From: Gari tellinella
Lineage: Eukaryota; Mollusca; Bivalvia; Cardiida; Psammobiidae
Length of the DNA: 64,000 nucleotides
NCBI GenBank assembly: GCA_922989275.2
Contig: OV277858.1
Coordinates: 104,704,794-104,768,793 of the forward strand
Direction: 5' to 3'
Shown: piece after piece, positions 32,140 to 42,848 of the stretch
Layout of the letters: each line of letters opens with the position of its first letter
How positions within the stretch are numbered: the stretch's first letter is position 1
Translations under genes and position numbers: made by a program
The notes under the pieces: model-generated
Seen by the model: only the letters and a program-made list of their open reading frames with translations
The model's database searches: none
Told to the model about the DNA's origin: nothing

Positions 32140-32232
32140 CTATACCGTATTGTAACGTTTGCTTGGACCAAAGCTGAACGTACCCGAGTCAGCATCGATT
32201 TCAGATTCCCGTAGTGCATTGTGGTATAGACG
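32140..32232 (-). CDS. Probable last coding exon of a neighbouring minus-strand gene
   Basis: A strong acceptor (AACTATTATTTTAG) just above 32232 is followed by 30 codons and TAG. The peptide starts RLYHNALRESEIDADSG and ends FGPSKRYNTV. It is more GC-rich than its surroundings and open in this frame from the first base, so the exon would start in phase 0. The stop lies only about 130 bp upstream of the first ATG of the split gene on the same strand. I found no upstream exon within the window. An alternative is splicing out at GTACGT inside this segment. The product is not recognised. Confidence 0.45.
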   Translation of the reverse strand, partial: RLYHNALRESEIDADSGTFSFGPSKRYNTV

Positions 32233-32490
32233 CTAAAATAATAGTTATTTATAGCATATTGCTTTTCAAAACGGGCAATATTGTCATAAGGCTTTGGAAT
32301 GGCGACGAACTATAGTTAACACAGCTCGATATATCGTTGAAATTTATGGCTTAGATATATAGAGTTCCTGCAGAGCCCGAAGAGTCATTTTTGAATCTTG
32401 AGGGTTTCCTGGTCTCAATATCATAATTGTTTTAAATCTATATCCACCCAAAATTGCTTGATTATTTCTTTCTTGGTAAATTGCCATTTA

Positions 32491-32742
32491 AGTAAACTCA
32501 TCGCCCATAGATACATTTACGCCTTTGAACGCCTTTGATTCATTCCTCCATTGAAATCCAATAGTTCCGTTCTATACAGTTTTGAAAACAATGTATGTAC
32601 CAGAAGAATTCATTTCTATATCCTAGCTTAAAGCTAGCTGAAAGTAAAGCATAATGCGCCTTAAGGTGCATTCTGCTTTAATTCAACCTGCTTTAAATAG
32701 TTATCTGTTTTCAAAACTAGAAACAGGATATGAGGTAATTGG
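32491..32742 (-). mobile_element. MITE E copy
   Basis: E flank TGATTCATTCCTCCATTG and core AGCTGAAAGTAAAGCATAATG / CATTCTGCTTTAATTCAACC, ending with ACTAGAAACAGGATATGAGG. The TTAA ends are not preserved. Confidence 0.75.
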
Positions 32743-33094
32743 ATAACCAAGTTCCATTAAAATTCGATATTTTCTTTAGATGTTGAGAGGACAGTGCCAC
32801 AAACAAACATATGACACACAACCACACAACAAAATATAATCGGACATGTCTCAGAAATGGCACATAAAAATGCATCTCTATGAATATCTTGGTTGGCTCT
32901 AGTCCATGATAGTTTAACCCTATCCTATACTAACGCTGTCCTGTTAATTTCTGCAATATAAGTTTTGCGGATAAAAACTGAAACAGTGTTTTAGTAAGTT
33001 GTCGGCATATCCAGACGTATTGGGGTTGTTAAATTACTTTTCATATTCATTACAGATGTGGTAAACATGCTACGCTATCATAAAAGTAACAGTT

Positions 33095-33250
33095 GTTTAA
33101 ACCCTTTTTTCTTTTTTCAATTGTTAATTGAAAATATGTTTTGTGTTGATTATGTTGTTCATTGTAAATGTGTTGTGAGGGTCTCATGGAAGATTGGTCA
33201 TTACCAAATGCTGTGTTCCCTCATGAAATAAAGTCTTTATTATTATTACA
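33095..33250 (+). mobile_element. LINE or SINE 3' end with (ATT)n tail
   Basis: GAGGGTCTCATGGAAGATTG and AATAAAGTCTTTATTATTATT match the 3' end found inside MITE G1. The left limit is approximate. Confidence 0.6.
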
Positions 33251-33452
33251 TGTGTATCATTATTATTAATAGTTTACTACCATAAAGGCGTAAATATGCC
33301 GTCTATCATAGTACTTTTCTTAATGCCGTCTGCTTAAAAAATCGTTTTCTGATATTTTAAAATACGAAATTTGGTGCGTTTTTCACTTAAAAACATTTAT
33401 ACATGTATGAGTACCAAACAGTTTAAAACCGTTTTCAAATGTGTTGTCGGGC

Positions 33453-33675
33453 TTAACCATTTCCCTGATAGAAGCGCCTTTTAACGCGTTTAGTTTATTC
33501 CTCCGCTGAAAAAATAGTTCACACTTATAAAGCCACAGGTAGTGCATCATAAGAAATATATTCTATAGTCTAGCAGATGGTAGCTTAAAGCCGACTGAAA
33601 GTGAAGCAGAATGCGCCTTAGGGCGCATTCTGCTTTACTTTTAACCTGCTTTCAGTAGTCGCTATCTTCAAACGA
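33453..33675 (-). mobile_element. MITE E copy
   Basis: TTAACCATTTCCCTGATAG left, then TTTATTCCTCCGCTG and the near-perfect core AAGCAGAATGCGCCTTAGGG / CGCATTCTGCTTTACTTTTA. Confidence 0.8.
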
Positions 33676-33732
33676 TTAATAGATGTTTCGTCTTTCTTTA
33701 TTACTTGTTTTTGAAAATATGTTATTACAAGG

Positions 33733-34564
33733 TACAGTCAGTGGACATAATTATTCGCCACCCTGCGAAAAAGTTGCTTATTTTTATCAGTATTTTTCAA
33801 CTGTTTATTAGAATTAAAACTCTAAACAACATGCGTTGTACTTATGTTTGGTTTTAAGAGTTTGAGCAAAGGACCGTAAAAAGTTTTCTAGTCTCGAATT
33901 AAGCATGTGGTTCTTTGGTTCTTGTTGCTAGGTAATTTTAGAATGTACGTGCAAAATTTGAACCATGTTCACATTGTATGGTTGCCATGGTAACACTAGA
34001 TGAAAATTATGTAAAACTACACCGGATTAACGAACACCTTACATATACGATTAATAGTAAAATAAGAAATTGTCATTCTAAAGCTCTGTAACTTCATGGT
34101 CAGTCACACAGTTCTAAAATTTAATCGGTAAACTTGATTTCCCATAGACTCCCATGTTAATTTTAGCATTTATCGCATGTCAGTAAACTTGAACATTAAA
34201 AATTTCTTTAACTTTCTTTATTTTCCTTTTGAAAGCGCACTATTGTGCGGGAGAATATGTTTTCAAATAAAAACGTTCTTCAGTTCTAGTTATTTGTCCC
34301 GTTTGTTACCATGGCAATCAGTTTAGTGGAACGAATCGACTTTTTTTATTTATATTCTAAAGTTGCCTAGCAACAGATGTACTGGTCCGAACAGCAGAGA
34401 ATAGATCTATATTTGAAAAGTTAACACCCTAACTTTTAAACTGCCCAACACTGTTGTGTAATATTTTGTTCTACAAATGTGTGGCATCACCAGTAATGGA
34501 AAAAATGTGTGGAAAAAATGCCAAAAATTCGTAGGGTGGCGAATAATTATGTCCTATGACTGCA
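33733..34564. mobile_element. Tc1/mariner-like non-autonomous element H
   Basis: TA-CAGTCAGTGGACATAATTATT at the left and AATAATTATGTCCTATGACTG at the right, inverted ends of about 37 bp including TTCGCCACCCT. 832 bp with no transposase. The minus-strand open frame at 34471-34674 spans the right end and adjacent DNA. Confidence 0.88.
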
Positions 34565-34811
34565 CAATGTACAAGGAGTGAAATACCGTTATTTTTCCCC
34601 AAGCGGCGTTTGTCCTCAAAATCTGTTTCCATTGCAAAAGGTATCTGCTCTGAACGGATGGTTAAATTTGGCAAAGAAAAGGCTAAATACTAGTAGATGC
34701 GCGGTCCCAAGGTTATCGAGTTTTTGAGTTGAGTCTAAGATCGTTCTGTTCAAGCATCTGACTGGTCAGATTTGAACTTTTATTCGAACCCCGGTGCTAA
34801 CATGGCAACGT

Positions 34812-35052
34812 TAAATGGAGAAGACGTAATTCTATCCCAGTAAACGCGTTTGTGTTAAAACGATTGTTTCCGTTGCAACATTTTAGAGCAAGATCAGGTA
34901 CGGGGTTATACGTCATCTGATCAGGTTCCCAACTGTTTCTCACCCAGGTTAAAACAAATCGTCAGAAAATTCAAGTTCTTGTAATTGTCTACATACTTTG
35001 CGTTTCGTTTGCGTTTAAAACTGGACAGAATAACGTCTTTCCAAACTGATTA
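34812..35052 (-). mobile_element. MITE A26
   Basis: TA-AATGGAGAAGACGTAATTC left, core AACATTTTAGAGCAAGATCAG / CATCTGATCAGGTTCCCAAC, right end AACGTCTTTCCAAACTG. Confidence 0.75.
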
Positions 35053-35258
35053 CATTAGGTTTTGATTATCAGGAATCTAAATATTCAAGTTGCGGAGAAA
35101 TCCGTCAGTATTCTACATGTTACTTTGGTCGCCATGGCAATTAACCTACTCGATTATCTAGACATTTATTCGTTAAAGATCGTCACATAAATGTACGCCT
35201 CCGCCACCACCGTATTTGTATGGTTTTGGAATCGACTATATCATTTAATTTATCGCTA

Positions 35259-35331
35259 TACAGTAAAACCTCGCTTTTACGACCACTAAAACTAAAAAAT
35301 TTAGTGGTCGTAATAGGGAGGTTTTACTGCA
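35259..35331. mobile_element. Minimal K MITE, 73-bp palindrome
   Basis: TA-CAGTAAAACCTCGCTTTTAC pairs with GTAATAGGGAGGTTTTACTG; the two ends (CGACCACTAAA / TTTAGTGGTCG) are joined with almost no spacer. Confidence 0.92.
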
Positions 35332-35653
35332 CATTTTTGCTATCTCTCTACAACGGCCCTGTGAACAACGATTTCGTCCATACAAAATCGCTTATCACTA
35401 TTTACCAAACAAGACAACTGTGTCTAACATTTTCACGTCTTCAATATCGTCTGTTTTAAATGTGTCTCAAAGTCACACATTTGACATTTTGAGAGAAAAA
35501 ATGACGAGTGACAAACAGCTTGAATCCAGATCATACGCCGTGTCAAGCTGTTTGCAAATCTAAGCCGATTTCCTTCCCGATAACAACTCCCGCCGAACAA
35601 CACACACAATCCTTGTCTCCCATTGAGTTTCGTTGTAGAGAGGGAGCACTGTA
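35331..35653 (-). mobile_element. MITE B5
   Basis: Reverse B, abutting K. CTCTCTACAACGGCCC left and GTTGTAGAGAGGGAGCACTG-TA right. One core arm is largely missing (CATACGCCGTGTCAAGCTG). Confidence 0.85.
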
Positions 35654-35718
35654 CAGTCATGGCAGCGCTAGAAATAGGAAATAAGGGAAGTATGATTTAT
35701 GTACAGCGAATATGACGT

Positions 35719-35914
35719 TTAACCCCTTCACTGCCATGACGTCATCAAATTCTTCTATTTCTATTTTTTTTCAGGTATTTTGACTTCCGAAATATTGAAA
35801 CGAGTGTCAAACAGTTTCGATCCTGATCAGACGCCGCGTAACGCGGCGTCTGACCAGGATCTAAACTGTTTGCAAATAACTACTGTACTCGGGGTAGGGT
35901 AGTGAAGGGGTTAA
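35719..35914 (+). mobile_element. piggyBac-like MITE C11
   Basis: TTAACCCCTTCACTGCCATG left and GGGTAGTGAAGGGGTTAA right. Core at 35809-35876 with inner stem GACGCCGCGTAACGCGGCGTC. Confidence 0.93.
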
Positions 35915-36155
35915 CAGATGCGAAAACGTCATTCTTACCCCTTTGAACGCAAATGAAACGAAAACGTATTTAAAATAAAGGCATGAAATTACAAGTTTTG
36001 ACAATAGTCAGTTTATTCTGACTGGCAATATGTTTAGAACCGGATCAGACGCCGGGTTATCCGGCGTCAGAACTGCCTCTTAAATATTTGCACTAGAAAT
36101 AATAGTTTAAGCGTTAACGCGTTTATTTGGAAAGAATAACGTCTTCTTCACTGTA
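35914..36155 (+). mobile_element. MITE A27
   Basis: Left end ACAGATGCGAAAACGTCATTC directly touches C11. Core at 36024-36092, right end AACGTCTTCTTCACTG-TA. Confidence 0.85.
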
Positions 36156-36192
36156 ACCCATACGGCTTTGACGACAACAAACGCAATCACCG

Positions 36193-36247
36193 TGCAATAA
36201 TGATAATAATAGTAATAATAATAATAATAATAATAATGAAAATAATA
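36193..36247. repeat. (AAT)n microsatellite
   Basis: AATAATAATAATAATAAT with few interruptions. Confidence 0.9.
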
Positions 36248-36410
36248 ATAACTATAACAATTGTTAAGATTTGCTTTAACGAAGGAACTAATTTGACAAT
36301 GTCATTCTTCCATAACATTTATACCAGACAGTAAAATTTACACAGTTACAGAGCACAAGAATCAGTATAGTAAATGATCGATGGTTCAATGCAACACTAA
36401 TATGATTAAG

Positions 36411-36548
36411 AAATAATCTATGTTCTACCGTTGTGAAACGGTATTTTACAACGGTTGGGAGTTGTGGTGCGCAGGAATTGACAACGAAGGCCGAAGGCCT
36501 GATTGGTCAATTCCTGCGCTCCACAACGGTAGAACATAGATTATTTCG
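36411..36548. repeat. Long hairpin O
   Basis: AATAATCTATGTTCTACCG pairs with CGGTAGAACATAGATTATT, and GCGCAGGAATTGAC pairs with GTCAATTCCTGCGC around GGCCGAAGGCC. A wider inverted pair (ATTCTAACATGAC at 36551; GTCATGTTAGAAT at 36960) suggests a larger element to about 36975. Confidence 0.8.
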
Positions 36549-36564
36549 ATTCTAACATGACCAT

Positions 36565-37059
36565 ATTTAAAGAAATTCATTAGAAAGGAAATCAAATGTT
36601 CCATACTTATTTCCTCAGCGGATGAAGTTTTTCGACCGAATAACTTTTTTCGCGGCATTACAAGAATCTAACACCCATAAGCAAATTTACATTTACCGAT
36701 CCACAATCTGGCATAGAACAAACATTACATCAAACGAAACAGAAGAACGAGAAAATTACTGCAACGTTACTAGTTAAAAGTATATGGTCTTTACGGGCTA
36801 TATGAATAACGAAAGAAATTTAAAAAACATAACGTATGAACGCACGAGGTCACGTCATGTCATATAACCGCGGGAGGAGCGGGGTTGGGAAGAGCGTGGT
36901 ATAACGTCTCAGGTATACCACGATAGACCGGCTCTTTGTTTATAGAGACGAATTCACGTGTCATGTTAGAATAGGAATTAGAACACGGTTGCACCGGGTC
37001 ATCAGAGAATTGGACTGTGATACACTGTTTAGTACGCGGTCAAATATATCACTACCCAA
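36565..37059. other. Unassigned stretch
   Basis: Contains a short hairpin CGTGGTATA / TATACCACG near 36894-36921. Otherwise nothing recognised. Confidence 0.3.
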
Positions 37060-37223
37060 ATGCTTGAAAACGATCTCAGATTCAACTCAAACTAAAAACC
37101 TTTGGGCCTGATCAGACAAAGAATTAGTCGGTTTCTGATATGGTTCGACATGTTTCCAAAGGGTTTATGAATAATTCTAGAATAAACCTGTTTATTGTGA
37201 AAATACTAACGACTTCTCTTGTA
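37060..37223 (+). mobile_element. Decayed A element
   Basis: Core remnant ACCTTTGGGCCTGATCAGAC / GGTTTCTGATATGGTTCG, then AATAAACCTGTTTATTGTG and ACGACTTCTCTTG-TA. Confidence 0.55.
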
Positions 37224-37246
37224 TACATTGTCAGTGTATATTAACT

Positions 37247-37501
37247 TAACAATAGCAATTTGGCTTCAAACTGTTCGTCGCTCAGATTAAAACAATTCGT
37301 AAGTCAAATTACAAAAGTCTCAATTATTATTTATTTCTCCCTGTTATCCAGTCTTGTGAATCTTTTTGGAATCGTCTTGGAAAGACGATTCCAAAGAGAT
37401 GTCACAAGACAGAATTAGATAGGGAAATCAGAAATTAAAGGTATTTTAACGTTTGACTTACGACCGTTTTTGTCGTAAGATGTTTTCATAAAATGGGACC
37501 A
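37247..37501. mobile_element. MITE G3 joined to an A fragment
   Basis: 37247-37298 is the half-core and flank of a reverse A element (GGCTTCAAACTGTTCGTCG). From 37299 family G follows: TGGAATCGTCTTGG / CCAAAGAGATGTCACAAG and the right end TTTTCATAAAATGGGACC. Confidence 0.7.
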
Positions 37502-37620
37502 GACCTCTGGTATCTTTTAAACGGATAGAAATAACATAATTTTCACATTATAATAAGTTATAATCGACGTTGACCGCAACTCCGACCTCTTTCTGAACTA
37601 AATCAATGAAGGCCACCTGA

Positions 37621-37871
37621 TACAGTAGAGAAGCTGTTATTCTTTCCCGTTTAAACGCAAACGGAACGCAAATGCATTGCAATGAAATATAGAAAATAAC
37701 AATTTTTAGACAATACTGACTATTCTTTTTAATCTGAGTGGCAAACAGGTTGGAGCCTGATCAGACGCCGGGTTATCCGGCGTCTGATCTGGCTCCAAAC
37801 TGTTTGCAATGGAAATAATAGTTTTAGCGTAAACGTTTTTATTGGGAATTAAAACCGTCTTCTCCTCTGTA
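37621..37871 (+). mobile_element. MITE A29
   Basis: TA-CAGTAGAGAAGCTGTTATTC left and ACCGTCTTCTCCTCTG-TA right, intact core at 37740-37808. Confidence 0.93.
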
Positions 37872-37948
37872 ACTTATAAGTAAACAATAAGCCAGATCGG
37901 CCTGAATCAGTATCGACCCCACCTTTGATGAAAACAGTCAAACCGGTA

Positions 37949-38163
37949 TTAACCCTTATCATGCTAGCACGACTTGGCTTTCGTTTGCAAACAGTTTGGA
38001 GACTGATCAGACGCCGCGTAACGCGGCGTCTGATCAGGCTCCAAACTGTTTGCCACTCAAATAAAACTTTGTTTTCAAATTTAAAAAAAAGAAAATTATT
38101 CTGATGTTCTTTCGCAGACAAATATATTTATAGCAGACGACAGTTCAGTATGGTTAAGGTTAA
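37949..38163 (-). mobile_element. piggyBac-like MITE, C variant (P)
   Basis: TTAACCCTTATCATGC left and GTATGGTTAAGGTTAA right, intact core at 37986-38053 with CGCCGCGTAACGCGGCG. The flank GCAGACGACAG is C-like. Confidence 0.85.
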
Positions 38164-38200
38164 ACGACCATTCATTAAAATGTAAGAAGCAATCTCCGTA

Positions 38201-38452
38201 TACAATGGAGAATACGTTATTCTTTCCCGTTTAAAAGCACACGAAGCGCAAACGCATTGCAATAAAATGTAGAAATTGCCCACGTTTTCGACAATTTAGA
38301 TTGTTCGTTTCAATATGAATGGCAAACAGTTTAGGGGCAGGTCAGACGCCGGGTTACCCGGCGTCTGATATGTCTCCAAACTGTTTGCAAATAAAATAAT
38401 ACATTCAGCGTAAGTGTGTTTATTTTGAAAGAATAATATTTTCTTCACTTAA
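38201..38452 (+). mobile_element. MITE A30
   Basis: TA-CAATGGAGAATACGTTATTC left and AATAATATTTTCTTCACTTA right, core at 38322-38390. Confidence 0.9.
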
Positions 38453-38921
38453 CAACTTGATGCTAAATGCGGAATAAAAATAATGCAGATAAATGTAGCT
38501 CTCATACATGTAGGAGCTTTCTGCATTTTTTTATTCTGCCTTCATTAAGTATACAGGAGCTTTCTGCTTTATATTTATTAAACATGTATCAGTCACAATG
38601 CTTTCATAATTCCAACGCAGTCTGAATAAAATGTCAATTAATACAGGTTTCTCTGTAATGAAAAAAAACGTAAACGGCTTTGTGATTCCTCAGCATTGCA
38701 TTCTTGGAACGATTAAATTGTCTCTGGTGCCAATCAATTGACAATCCAAAGAGAGCCTTGGTCCGTCACCATGGTAATATAGACCCCCGGGTTAAAGCTG
38801 TTTACTCTGTTTGGGACTATAAGCAGTACAAAAATGTAACATCGATTTTCTTTGTACCTGACGGAAAAGCACTTGTGTTATTTTACTGATTGTAACATCG
38901 CCAACGTCAATGGCCTTTATA
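38453..38921. other. Unassigned stretch with a K-like hairpin
   Basis: GAATAAAAATAATGCAG / CTGCATTTTTTTATTC around GTAGGAGCTTTC near 38470-38540 resembles the K/E core style. The remainder is unique. Confidence 0.35.
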
Positions 38922-39135
38922 ATAACCCCTTCATTGCCATGACGTCATCAATTTTAAACGAAAGTCGTCTGCTTTTATTTCTCAAATTAATATTTTTGTC
39001 TTACTTAAGAAATATTGAAATGAGTGTCAAAGAGTTTGGATCCTGATCAGACGCCGCGTTACGCGGCGTCTGATCAGGATCCAAAATGTTTGCAAATAAC
39101 TATTGTACTCGGGGTAAGGCAGTTAAGGCGGCTAA
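38922..39135 (+). mobile_element. piggyBac-like MITE C13
   Basis: TAACCCCTTCATTGCCATG left, ATGACGTCATC, perfect core at 39028-39092, right end GTAAGGCAGTTAAGGCG. Confidence 0.9.
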
Positions 39136-39569
39136 CCAGCGGGAATAGAAGGCCAGATTCAAACTGTATATTAAACTTTATAGCATTCACATCAATCTGA
39201 CCATTGTTAGTCGCCACATGGTTTACAAGTAAAAGTATTGTACTATAGCTGTAAGAAACACATTATTAACTTGTCTGGATCCAATCAGTTAGAAACTATC
39301 CTATACATCAGTGATTTAACATGCTGAGGGTGCATTCAATGCCGGCTTCACTCCTCAGATAATGTAAGTTTGAACAAGGCAAAATATACAAATATATATC
39401 TGTTTGCATTTAAAGTCAGCCATATTATAAATCTATACCCGGCAAGAATAAACAGGTTATCGACTACCGCTCGTTCCAGGAGCTGAAACCAATGGTTTGG
39501 CACGTGACAATGTTTTCCATTTTCTTTAAACCTTTTCATGGCGATTTATTTATAATATTCTTTGTAATG
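39136..39569. other. Unassigned stretch
   Basis: A minus-strand segment LLERAVVDNLFILAG (about 39484-39440) follows a good acceptor (TTGGTTTCAG) but its donor (GTATAG) is weak. I leave it uncalled. Confidence 0.3.
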
Positions 39570-39745
39570 TTAACCCCTTCACCTTCATGACGTAATCAGC
39601 TTTAAACAATTGTCGTCTGCTTTAATTTTCATTTACACTCACATAAGAAATATAAAATTGGTTGTCAAACAGTTTGGATCCTGATCAGGATCTAAACTCT
39701 TTGCAAATAACCATTGTACTCGGAGTAACGCAGTGAAGGGGTTAG
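39570..39745 (+). mobile_element. piggyBac-like MITE C14, palindrome tip lost
   Basis: TTAACCCCTTCACCTTCATG left and CGCAGTGAAGGGGTTA right. The core is collapsed to GGATCCTGATCAGGATC: the inner stem has been removed cleanly. Confidence 0.88.
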
Positions 39746-40724
39746 AACGAAATGACACCTGATCGAAATTGATAGGAATGTAAAACAAATACAGATATGA
39801 ATACTTGAATATGTTGATGTACTTGTTAACCTTCAGCAATTATAAAACCTGAAATATTGTTGGCTAATAAACATTATATAAATACCACATGTCTGACAGG
39901 GCGACAGTAAAATAGTCAACTTTCGGAAAAATACTGTCAACCGAGGCATGTGATATTTACTTCATTATACCGAAATCCTGGGTTCTAACCAGGAAATCTA
40001 GAACTTTTCTAAAGCTGACTGAAATTATTAATGTAACTAGATCTGCATACGATTCATAATGAAATTCACTGTTTATAAAATTATTGGATTTTGAAGGAAT
40101 AAGATCTATACAAACATATTATAAATTAACGTGCATATACTATAATATACCCATCATGCATATCTTTCCCTGTTCGGATCTGACTGTTATTTTGCATCAT
40201 TTAGTCAACTAAAATTTTCAAACTGCTTCAAATTGTAGATCCAAGTTTTTGGCGCGATAACGTGGATTTTACGTCATTTTCGGTTTGACGTCATTTACGA
40301 CATTCCATTACCGTAGATAGTATTTTTAAAATAGTAATTTTTTCCCGCTGAGTCTGACAGTATTTCTATGTCGCGGTGGCCTATGGGAGATTAACATTTT
40401 AAATGAAATGGAGGTATAATAAAGCAAAACGTCAGATTTCGTGGTAAATTTCGACCTAATACTGAATGTGGTGCAGTGTTTTATGCAGAAGGGTCAGAAC
40501 AGAACCTGTTCCAAAACAATGCTGGTGCTAGTAGAGACATGCGAAAACTGGTGACAATGTGCAGTCGCGGTTTTTTGAAATTTTATCTGATGAGTTGAAG
40601 CGTAAAGTATGGCCCATTTGAGTTTAAATGTGTAACTTGTCAAATTCTAATCTACTTACTTTTCCATTTTATTTACATTATTTAATTTGAGCGTTTTTGT
40701 ATTCACTGTATCTGTCGTGTAAGA
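39746..40724. other. Unassigned stretch with one inverted repeat
   Basis: AAATACCACATGTCTGACAG pairs partly with GGCATGTGATATTTAC at 39880-39962. GACGTCATTT occurs near 40290. No supported exon. Confidence 0.3.
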
Positions 40725-40976
40725 TTAACCCATTACTCCATAGTCTGTTTCTAGTTTTGAAAACAGGTGACCACTCAAAGCAGGTTGAAAGTAAAGCAGA
40801 ATGCGCCTTTAGGCGCATTCTGCTTTACTTTAAGCCTGCTTTAAGCTACCATCTGCCAGAAAATAGAAAATATTTCTTATGATGCGTATTTATCATTATA
40901 TAAATTTGAACTATTTTCTTCAATGGAAGAATAAATCAGAGACGTAAAAAGGCGTATTTATGAGGCAATGGGTTAA
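40725..40976 (+). mobile_element. piggyBac-like MITE E, complete
   Basis: TTAACCCATTACTCCATAG left and TGAGGCAATGGGTTAA right. Core AAGCAGAATGCGCC / GGCGCATTCTGCTT at the centre, arms extending to CAGGTTGAAAGTA / CTTTAAGCCTG. Confidence 0.92.
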
Positions 40977-41054
40977 CTACGAAACAACGGGCACTTCGGT
41001 CTGCTCACCAGCGGTTACTTTTAGTATGTCAGAAATTACGCGCAATTGGTCAAA

Positions 41055-41405
41055 TAAAGTGCTCCCTCCATTCAACGGCCTTCCCAATAACAACTACCTC
41101 CTTAAAACGACCCTTGGCGTAATTCCCTAAAGAGGACAATTATGTCTAACCTAGTCACGGCTGCAATGTCGTATGCTTAAACTTGATGTCTGCTGTTTTT
41201 CTCAAAGTTACATAATGGACATTTTGACAGAAAAAAGATAATGGCGAGTGGCAAACAACTTGAATCCAGATCAGACGCCGCGTCTGATCTGGATTCAAGC
41301 TGTTTTCAAATGTAAGCTAATTTACCTCCCTATTACGACTCCCTCCGAACAACGCACACATTCTGTGTCTTCCATTGGGTGTCGTTGTAGAGAGGGAGCG
41401 CTGTA
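41055..41405 (-). mobile_element. MITE B6
   Basis: Reverse B with both ends (TGCTCCCTCCATTCAACGG; GTAGAGAGGGAGCGCTG-TA). The core has lost its tip (GATCAGACGCCGCGTCTGATC). Confidence 0.9.
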
Positions 41406-41477
41406 CGTGCAACTTGTCAAATATGTTTTGAGTATGAATTTGAAAGGTTAAAATCATTTAATGGCGGATTAAATCGA

Positions 41478-41611
41478 ACAATATATCAGTGCATGAAATA
41501 GGACGGATTTGATCTGCTTGAGGAGAAACCAGTGATTGTCCGGCAAGTCTCGCAGTCACTAGTTGCTCCCCTCACAGAATAAACTCGTTCCATCTCATGC
41601 AATGATATATT
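41478..41611. mobile_element. Palindromic element R
   Basis: AATATATCAGTGCATGAAATA pairs with CATCTCATGCAATGATATATT. The interior has CAGTGATTG / CAGTCACTAG. B7 inserts at its right edge. Confidence 0.65.
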
Positions 41612-41969
41612 ACAGTGCTCCCTCTCTACAACGATTCCCAATGGGAGACAACAAGTGTATGCGTTGTTCGGGGGGAGTCGTTACAGGGAGGGAAATCGGA
41701 CGACATTTACAAACAACTTGAATCCAGATCAGACGCCGCGTAACGCGGCGTCTGATCTGGATTCAAGCTGTTTATCACTCGCCAGGAAGTTCATTTCTTT
41801 CAAAATGTCCATTATGTAACTTTGAGAAAAACAGCAGAGGACAATTTTCAGCGGACGATATTACAGTCGTGAACGGGTTAGATATAATTGTACTTGTTAG
41901 GGAACCGTAGCAATGGTTGTAAGGAGGAAGTCGTTGTTGGGAGGTCTGTTGTAGGGAGGGAACACTGGA
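41611..41969 (+). mobile_element. MITE B7, near complete
   Basis: TA-CAGTGCTCCCTCTCTACAAC left; TTGTAGGGAGGGAACACTG right. Intact core at 41709-41771. Confidence 0.92.
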
Positions 41970-42355
41970 TTATCTATATTATAAGTTGAATATGGGTAAG
42001 ATCGACTATTCGACACGTATGCTTTCTTTTTTCTTGTTTGAAAAAAAAACCCGAACAATTTCAAACACTCTGGTCGATCGATCGAATTATTTTAAAGGAG
42101 ACTTTGAAGTAAAACACAGACAATAGATCAAGCAATATATGAGTTTGCTTCTTTAGTTCTAAGCGTAGTATTTTTCCTTTTTGGATATTTAAATTAAAAT
42201 AAGTTTACTCAAGCATTTATCTGAAGTGTTCTTTCGAAAGATCTATTGACTCAAGTCTCCATACCTCAAACTCATTTCAGTCAAACGATATGCAACAAGC
42301 ACAGCTCGTTTTTTCTAAATGGTATTGAAGAAATACGAATTCGACCTCAGCAAGG
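41970..42355. other. Unassigned stretch
   Basis: AT-rich, with no recognised element or exon. Confidence 0.3.
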
Positions 42356-42527
42356 CTCTACTGACAAAAACTATTATATCCTGTGCAAACAGTTTCGACA
42401 CAGTTTGAAGCCTGATCAAACGCCGGGTTACTCGACGTCTGGTCTGGTTTCAAACTGTTTTCAGTGGAAATAATAGTCCGAGCGTAAACGCGTTTATTTG
42501 GGAAAGAATAATTTATTCTTCACTGTA
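42356..42527 (+). mobile_element. MITE A31, right half with core
   Basis: Core ACAGTTTGAAGCCTGATC / GTCTGGTCTGGTTTCAAAC, then AAACGCGTTTATTTGGG and TTTATTCTTCACTG-TA. The left half is lost. Confidence 0.75.
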
Positions 42528-42712
42528 ATATGGCCTTTGTAATAAAGCTTGAATGATATAGGATGCTAGATAAAACAGAATAAAAATAAAGATGCGACAT
42601 TTCTGCTTTTACTTCTACATTGCTTTGTAAGGCTACCACATGCTTTAGACATCGATGAAAGTATTGTCCTGAATAGTGTTAATTATCGGGATCTTTCTAA
42701 ACAAAAATGGCA

Positions 42713-42848
42713 TACAGTGCTCCCGCTCTACAACAACACAAAAAGAAATAAATATTATGTTGTTCGACAGGAGTTTTTATAGAAAGGGAAGTTTAATACC
42801 GGTACATGTAGAGTACATTTGCAAACAGTTTTGAACCCAGACCAGTTA
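42713..42848 (+). mobile_element. MITE B8, truncated in core
   Basis: TA-CAGTGCTCCCGCTCTACAAC left and GCAAACAGTTTTGAACCCAG, then lost. Confidence 0.75.

Noticed and set aside
37551..37621. Minus-strand peptide VAFIDLVQKEVGVAV
   Set aside because: Short, with no splice partner, and wedged between G3 and A29. Could be a retroelement remnant but too little to call.
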